In this document: one piece after another, positions 52,867 to 61,800 of the stretch | Position numbering within the stretch: the stretch's first letter is position 1 | Layout: the number at the start of each line of letters is the position of its first letter | DNA from: Apostichopus japonicus | Taxonomy: Eukaryota; Echinodermata; Holothuroidea; Aspidochirotida; Stichopodidae | Direction of reading: 5' to 3' | Assembly: GCF_037975245.1 (NCBI RefSeq) | Contig: NC_092579.1 | Location: 4,056,001-4,120,000, forward strand | DNA length: 64,000 nt | Made by a program: the position numbers and the translations under genes | The notes under the pieces: generated by a model | What the model was told of the DNA's origin: nothing | Databases searched by the model: none | Seen by the model: only the letters and a program-made list of their open reading frames with translations

Positions 52867-55800
52867 TATTATCATAATTATTTCTTTTTTACAAATGAGT
52901 TTTTTCATTTCAAATTTGGGAAGAATATATCTCATGTTTAGCTTAAAGACAGAGCTGTATATAAATAATAATGGATATTATACAGCATTAGAAGGCAATC
53001 TCACAATCAAATCTCTCCAGTGCTGCAACACACTCTTATTCCAATTGCTTCTTCTATACAAACTACCATTCATTATTAATCAGTTAATTGAGAAAGATAC
53101 TTGATCTTGATCCATCAGAATCATCATCTTTTCAAAGTTCCATCTAATAATATCAATTTTTAAAGACAAACCAAAAGTGATTTGATAGTAGGGTAGTCAT
53201 CAGTACTACAATAGACTTACTATTAAAATATCTTGCTTTCTATACAAATATACACTAAAAGCTTGTCTCGTATCCTAGCAACAGTACCATCAATGAAGCT
53301 GGTCAGGTTAGCAATCTACCATCACCACTAATGATTTGAACAGTTCTAATGTCTGTATATTATTTGATCCTTTGCGGCATTATCGATGACTTCTCTACCA
53401 AGTGAAGACAGCTTGCTTCGACTGCTTGATAGGTTAAAAGGTCATCAGTGCCATACCCAAAATTAAAAAAATTTCTGAGATGATTTGAAAAACCTCTTTT
53501 TCTAGAGATTGTACATCTTCCAGATGAGGAGGGTTTTTTATTAAAATTTCTCGGTCAAAGAGGTGAGATGCTCTGAAGGTAATAAGTGTTCAGGTTTTGA
53601 TCATACGTGACCAGTTTGGGACTTTCTTGGCATATTTGTGGGTAATAGAGATGACCTCTAATGCATATACAAACACTGAAAGTTTAAATTACACCTACTG
53701 TACAACACTTTCATAAGACATATTTAATATGCAATTAGTACTCAAGGAGATGGTAAGGCTAATTTTGAGCAAAATTTAGATCTTTAAAAAGTGATGCTGC
53801 GGGTGTTCGGACAATTTTCTGAGAGGTTTACTGCTTCTTGATGATGAGGTCTCTTTTCCTTTAAATGAATTATTTTGATTGGTTGTCTCAATTAATGAGG
53901 CAAGATGCTCTGAAGAAGACTTCATGTTTGATCATCATAGTAACTGCAGTATAGGGCTTTCACTGTCTAGCAGCATATTTGAGGGGAATAGAGATGACCT
54001 ATAAGTGTGTATACAACCTGAGACATTTACTCAAGACCTGCAACATTTCCATAAGATGTCTCTAACTTACAAATACTCAAAAAGGCAGTTATTAATAATA
54101 ATATTGTAGATTTATAAAGCGCAGACATATCCACCCATAACTTCGGCGCTCAAGGCGCATCACAATATTACACTGGTCAACGATAACCTGTCGAACATAT
54201 AGAGACAATCCCTCCACATGGCAGCAGCTAAACAGCGCCCAGTTGACAGTTTATCTCACAGGTACCCATTTAAACACCTGGGTGAAGAGAGGCAATGGAG
54301 ATAAAGTGCCTTGCCCAAGAACAAGACGCAATGATCTGGTCAAGCCTCGAACCTGCAATCCCTAGATCACAAGTCCACTGCCTTAACCACTTGACCACAA
54401 CGCTCTCATTTGTCATCAGGTTACTAAAAGCTAATGTGTTTAAATTTTGGATTAACAATTTATACTGATTGATTTCCAAAAATGATTTTCCAAGTGGTTC
54501 TAAGACTTCTGGATGATGGGATTCTGTTTAAATGAAAATTGGTGATTCAGTGTCTCAAAGAGGCAAGTTATTCTGCAGAGGTCAGTGTCTGGCAGAGTTC
54601 ATCTCTGGAAATTGGTAACCACTTATGGAATGTTCTAGCATATTTCTAGCATATTTTATGGCAATATGAGATAATACCGTATAAACTGTATATGATTAGA
54701 GAACGGTTTACATTAGATTTTCACTGGGAGATGTCACTAAGTAATTTGCAAGACAACAAGACGCGGTTGTTTTTCTCATCAAGTAATTATAATATTAATT
54801 CGAATCTAATCTAATCAAATCCAATCCATTCCAATACAATACAATATAATATAAATTCTATTTTAAGAAAAGAAAAATAAATTTTGGAACTCAGTGAAAA
54901 TTTAATGATGGTGGAGAATTGTGTGTCTGGTTATATGGATTTAAAGGACTATACCAACTCTTATTGGATAAAGTATGCATTTAGTTAATGTGCTGACTTT
55001 ATGCTGCTTTTAGGTTGTACCATTATGTATTTAGGTCGTTCCAAAATTGTCTGACCTTATAACAGTGCATCACATGACTCTCATATGGTAAGATAGGGGA
55101 TCTACCTGAACACATAATCAGTCTATCAAACTCTCAACACCGAGGATAAAAGGTTTGCCCAAAAAATGATCAACAAAATAGGTTCATTTGATTAACAACG
55201 AGGGTCACAAATATATCACTACATATTCAACGTATACCAATGATTGGAACCAAAATTTACACACATTGAAGGCTCCATTACCCCCATCTTTCGTACTATC
55301 TATGATGTTCATAAATGAGCCATGAACTGAAAACTCACTTTTATATCTCAAGATAAATGAAAGACATTAAATAATTAGAAAATGTAAGAAACAGTGAAAC
55401 TTTGTTTCATCTAACATGTTTTATGCCGAATACGGTAGCTGTGAATTAAGCATTTTATGTCCCGAGATAGAACACCAACAAGAAACAAGTATATAACTGC
55501 TCAGTATGTGCAACTACTGCAGATAGTCGCCAGCCTAATTTGAATTCATTTATTGAAAATGCTCATGAATAATGGAACAAAAAAAGTACATCGTCATTTG
55601 AACTTATTTTAATTACCTAAAAGCACATGTTCGTGAATAGCTATGGAAGGTATGAATGCCCAGTAAGTTCCAACCACTGTACCACCCAAAAAATAGTTAA
55701 TTATGAAATTGCTCAACCACAATGCACTGTTGCTATTAGAATTTGTTTTTCTCAAATTTTCATGAATATATACTTTGAGAGTGTGTCAATTTTTTTAAAA

Positions 55801-58800
55801 TATGGGCACAACCAGGATTCTATAAAGGAAGCTAGGGTGTCACCCTGTGATCCTGCAAGCTATAATAACCATATATCGAGTGTGTATCTATAAACAACAT
55901 CTGATAGTCAACTTTTGGCTTCCAAGGTTCATATTCAATTTCTTTCTCTAGGATACATCTAGTTCTACCTATACAGATGTAAGTTTATAGATATCTATAT
56001 ATATACATACATAAGCATTACATGTTCAGTATATATCTTCTTTTATTGTCAACCTTCAAAACTGTCACAATGGAGATGATGATATCATGTGTTTAACACT
56101 AACAGAATGAATGCTTTACCCTGCAGTCATGCAAACAGTGGATTGTTCATTATCTTTGTCAAGTTATTTTACCATCACAACTACATTTTCCCATAGCACA
56201 TTTGCATTCTTCTCCGTTTTATTCCCTCCATGTCTTTTTCCTTTTAAGGTCGCTGCGCTGCAGTTAATAGTACTACACAAACGCTTTCCGAAAACACAAG
56301 GTCGAGCCGACTTGTCTTACGAAAATCACTTAAATTGTAATATGTACATGTACAACAATATGTATGAAGCACACTGATAAATGCACCACCCTTTTCTCCT
56401 TCAAGGTCTCTAATGACACTGAAATTTTTCATGAATTATTTCTTAATTCCCTTGATGACGATGACAGACAATAATGATAATAATAATGATGTCAGGGGAC
56501 GATGTCGAGAGAAAACTACCTATTCATTAAAACGATTGTATTGTGCTAAAAGGATAGTAATTGAGGTTTTTCAATACTTGAAACTATTATTACTAAGTCT
56601 GTTTTCTGAAACACATAATACAGCGCGATGGACCAAAACGCTGACATAATATACAATTGATGACTCTTAAATAGTGCATTACGGTAAGGACCCTTTGCTA
56701 TCCTGAGACGGTCCGTACTCATATTCTGGCATAATTACTAATTACAACATTGGCCCTGTGGCTAATTCGTACTTGTAGTAGGAACAAGAACTAAATTTTG
56801 AACAATTCCGTACTCTTGCTTAGGACTGTGTACTTGTGTTTGTATTCATCCCAGGGAATTCTACTAGTATACTGGTAGTACTCATGCTGTGATGTACTTA
56901 TTATTACTAAACATAAAGAAAGCTATGCTTATATAGGCTCATGGACTGTACATCTGCCAACCTTCTTAGTCAACTATGTATGAAAGCTATCATCGTCCAC
57001 TGAAATACAAATGTCATCACCGCACGAATGCAAACTATGATACTTAATATTCCTATCAAAATAATTTCACACCAACTTTGAAGCAAGGTTTTAGCCTTTA
57101 TTAACTAGATCTTCAATGCCAGCAATATTCATGAAATAGTATTTCTTTCACTTTCAGTAATTTTCCTATATTATATGAATATAGAGCTATATAGTACATT
57201 AAATTTGTTTTATATCACATTTTGTTTTTGCCACCTGGTGGACCCGTGGCACAAAGTGCGATATCAAATTTTGAAATATCTAGGCCAGATCTGAGGGCTT
57301 TTGTTTGTTCAGCCTGCCGCCTATTTGCCCAAATTGATTAACATGCAGGAGAAAGGTATAACTGTGGTACACACACGGAATGAAATTAACTCTGATTCAA
57401 TTTTCCTTTTTTTTCCGTTTGAGAAAGCGTAACGCTGTTAAAGTGGGATATTGGATATTTCCGAATATTTCTGTTTTATTAGATTTTGTGCACTCTTATT
57501 TGCACGTCGTGCCATTCTGAAAGTACCAGACCTAATTTTGAATCACAAGCGCTTGAACTAGAAGTCCATTTTAATCAACGACTGCTTATCGTCTGGGTAT
57601 GAAAGATCGCAGTTCTGTGATGGTAATTCTGTCTTCGAATATTAACTAAAGTACAGGCCGAGTGGGACGAAAACCAAATTAAACAGGTTCATTGAAGCCA
57701 TGTTGGCACATGGTACAAGTGTGGTGTCAAATCAGGGGAGGGGTGGGGATGGGGTGGGGAGAAGGAAGGAGAGAGTAAACTTTTTTCTTGTTCTTTGTTC
57801 TCCATTAATGTTCCTTTTATTAAATATTTTATTGTTTGTTTTTGTCCCATACTCTTGCATGAGTCTATTTCTTGAAATAAACAAACTGCTTCAATCTAGA
57901 AAATATTTAAGATTCCCTCGTGCCCCGGAAGTGAGAGAGAGGATATTCAACAATCAGTTTGAAGTATTTCAGTCTTCATTTTTAAAGTGACTGCCTCTGG
58001 AGTCATTCTCTTTCAGGCGCGTAGCAAGAAATTTGCCAAGAGAGGGGCAAACCTGTAGGCACACTATCAGAGCTGTAGATTCGGCCTTGGAAACTATCTA
58101 AGTGAAGCGCCACCATAAGTTGGCGCGAAGCGATCAAGAACAGTTTGGCCGAAAATGCCTCCCAGATCACTGGAAATGGCACTTCCCAGACCTTGTAAGA
58201 TGCATCTAAGCATTTTCTATTTTGAAATTACTAGCGATATCATAAAACCATACAAAAAAAATGTGCTCAAGGGGGGGTGGTCGCCCCTTTGCCCGCCCCC
58301 CACCTTGGCAACGGGCCTGTTCTCTTTAGAGTAGTACGTTGAGAGTTGATTACGGTTGCAAACATTTGTGTTTTTTGTTCTAAACATAAATTTAAAGCTA
58401 CAGTAGCATGAATAATTTGATCAAACGGAATATAATTTTGGTAAAATCGCATACCAAAAGTAAACAGCCACAATAAACACATTTTGAAAATATATAGTTT
58501 TTCAATCAAATTAATTTTTAACTATTAACAGGATTGAGAACAGGATTTATCTAATGCACTGATAATAATTGGTACCAATGGTGATGAGAAAACCATACCA
58601 CTTCAAGAGGAGACAACCACTGGTGTTGACTCCAAACAAGTTGGTGGAAGAACCATTTGGGCTAGGGTACTTCTGATAGCCTTCAACCCCACCCCCCTCC
58701 CACAAGACCCCACCCCAAACATGTGGGTAATGCAGATGAGCCTTCTGTTATATTTGATCAATATCTTATCATAAAATTATATCGATTTTTATCATAAAGA

Positions 58801-61800
58801 AATTAAATCCGTAGATGAAGATAGATCAGAGACTCACTTGTTCGTAATCTTCAAGAAGGGTGACCTGCTTACTGCGCATGGACCGTTTTGCAAGGTAGAT
58901 GGCTGCCGAGAGAATGAAAAGGAGAATTAAATTCGGGAGATGGAAGTTATCTGATGTAGCAAATAATCTGATATTTGAACTTATCGACGGAGATATAAAT
59001 GGCAAAGATTTGTCACAGTTCATGTTACTGTAATATGACTGCCCTCGTATTTTTCAGTGTTTTATGGGAAACACACAGGATAAACCTTAAAAGTAGGAAT
59101 ACTTTACAAAGTAAGAATACTAAAGTAGTAAGTGATTTAAATGCATTGAAGACTTGCCCCAAACCGCAAGCCGTGCTCTGAAAAAGTTAACTTTCTGTTG
59201 CTTGCAAGAGAAGATTTGTTCTTGTCGCTACAAATGCAGACAGTAATGAAACGTGATACCTTGTAGACCTGAGATGTCCATCGCTGCTATGTACACTGTG
59301 TAGTGGGTATTGACCGTAGCTGTATGTACTGACTGTACACTAGTGTCTAATTACCGACGGTAGCAAGCAGTGTGTGTGTTTTCTGGGATCTATGGTGGTG
59401 TCTAACACTTCTGTTACACCTCATTCAAAACTAGGTCAGATTACAGGCATGAGACGTTTCTTTGTGCGCGAGTCTTCACACCCTTTAAAAGCTGCATACC
59501 AAGTCTTCTTGACCCTTTTGGATAACCCAGGCTCAACGTATAAGACTTTGTAAATCCTCAAAGAGGGGGAGGAGACAGAAGGGTCTTTGGAAATGGAAGT
59601 GGGTTATTGTGTTAACAGTAGTTCTTTTACAAGTTCATTCTTCCCATATAGATCTGATTAGGTGTACCTAGTTTACCTGCCAAAACTGTCAGAAAATAGG
59701 TGTAGCTAGGAAAACTTCCAAAACTGAAAAAAAGATGATTAAAGCCATCATAGTTATGCATCTTCATAAATGGAATGCATAATTACGGCTGTAATTGTTA
59801 AACATTCATTATCCAAACAATTTGATGAAACATATTTCCCAAAAGGTTTTACTGTCTCTGTGTGATTTTTATAAATACACATATTCTTCTAGCGCCTAAC
59901 ACGTGACTTTAATTCCAGTAAAATCCATCGATAAAAAGTTTTGCTTTAATTTCATAGTCAGTTGATCCATTTGGAATTAGGCAATAGTTCCAATAAGCTC
60001 AAAAACAAGAAAAATACTGCTGCCATAAAAATACTAAAAAATATAAAAAATAAGAAAATGAGAGAAAGGAACTATTCAATGGTAATCACTGCATGAAATA
60101 CAAGCTAGCTTACAAACAAAGGACTTCCTAAAAGTCATGTCTTCAACTTGCTCCAAGAAATGTGAGTAACCCTACCTAGATAATCTCAAGGTATTTTATC
60201 CAATTTGCGATTTCAACCAGATTTAGCAAAGAAATTCAGTCGAAATTAAATGAATAAAAAAGAAATCTCTTTTGCCTATCTGCCTGCCTTTAAGCACTTT
60301 CAATTTAACAAATGAAGCAGAATTCTGGAGAAGATGAAGGAAAAGAAAAAAGAAGAAGAAGAAGAAGAAGAAGAAGGGAAGACAGATGAAAGAAACTTAA
60401 AAACAATGAACGAAAAGAAAGACAAACTAAAATGAAGAAACAAATACACTATCAAAGTTGACAAGGGAGAAATATAAAGAGCTAGATTTGATGAAATGTA
60501 ACCATTGTGAGGGAGATTACATATAGGGAACATCTTCGTATTTTTTTTTCCACCAGTCACGATTTTGAAAGAACACTGATGATTTCGCTCTCGCGAACGT
60601 GAGTAATTAACAAAAATGAAGCAAATAAGGGCATAAAGCACGTCAAGCCAGGTTCGTTATGAGACTGGTAGATGGACAATGATGACTTCATACACGAAAA
60701 CAAACTGATATAATTGAGTTAAAGCAAAAGTCTTTGTAAGAATGTAGAACTGTTGGAAGCCAAAAGAAAAGGACGAAAATATCTTATAATGCAGCCATAG
60801 ATTTCTAAGAACCACGTTTGATGGAGCTAGAAAGCTGTGTTTTGCAGTTGGGTTGTTTTAACGTTGCGTCACGTTGAGCCAAAAACCATCATGTGATATT
60901 GACGCATTTTATGTGGATATACTGTACCTCTCTGAGAGATGCAGTCAAACATCAATTTATTACATCCCGATCATTGGCAATTAATCATTTTAATACAATT
61001 AAAACAAAAGTGTTTCTTTTCAATTTAATGTAATGTTTTATTATGCCTATATATGTTCACAGGGACCCTGCTGTGAATATGATTACCCCCCTTCCTCCTC
61101 CCTTGGTGATGAGGGCCTTGACTTCATCAATCTTCATGTTATTTCATGGACCCAAATAGCAGATGACATTTTCATGTTTAGAAGAGTTTAGTGGAAAAGA
61201 GGATCAAGTCCCAATCAAGGACCCTTTACAAACACTCTTCAAGTTCCCATAAAACCTTTACAAACACTCTAAGTCCCCATCAAGGACCCTTTACCAACAA
61301 TCTTAGTCCCAATCAAGGACCCACTACAAACACTCAAATTCCCCATCTAGGACCCTTTACAAACAATCTGAAGAAGGAAGTTCAGCTGACAAATATTTCA
61401 ATGAATTGAGACTATTCTGGTCAATTTGCCATATTTTTCTAGAAATATTTTCAGCAACTCAACCATCTGTAATTAACGTTCTCCACTTTCCTCCTGAATC
61501 TTTTACAAACAGGTTGTTTGCATTGATACAGACCTTGTCAGTTTATTCTGATTCTTGCAATCTCTCTACTGTTATCCCAAGCTTCCTAGAAAAGCTGCAA
61601 TCGATCTCTCTGTAAATATATGCTTCCCTCAGATAGGTTCCCTTTAAATACAAAACCATCTCCTCTTTCTCCACGATTAATAAATTATTCACCGAGAGAA
61701 TAGCAAGATGCATTGATCATCTAGAGAATAATAATTTGTGCACTTAGATCTACTATATACGGCATCTACACAATTTAGATGGCATATATCATAGTCTTAT

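Larger units (their letters stand above)
48326..58837 (-). other. 10.5-kb intron between exons 4 and 3
   Basis: Holds a LINE remnant with 31-bp tandem repeats, MITE pieces D-like (50501-50573), SINEs at 52562 and 54090, a repeat at 50944-51290 and the hAT MITE at 58014. No gene seen elsewhere: 49650-50490, 51300-52560, 52870-54080 and 54410-58000 are AT-rich with spurious short frames. Confidence 0.6.

Noticed and set aside
57870-57990. Coding-looking stretch RKYLRFPRAPEVRERIF on the plus strand
   Set aside because: Composition is suggestive, but no family, start or reliable splice sites; it stops just before the hAT MITE.
61206-61375. CRISPR-like spaced repeats
   Set aside because: Animal sequence; units are contiguous and degenerate, without distinct spacers.
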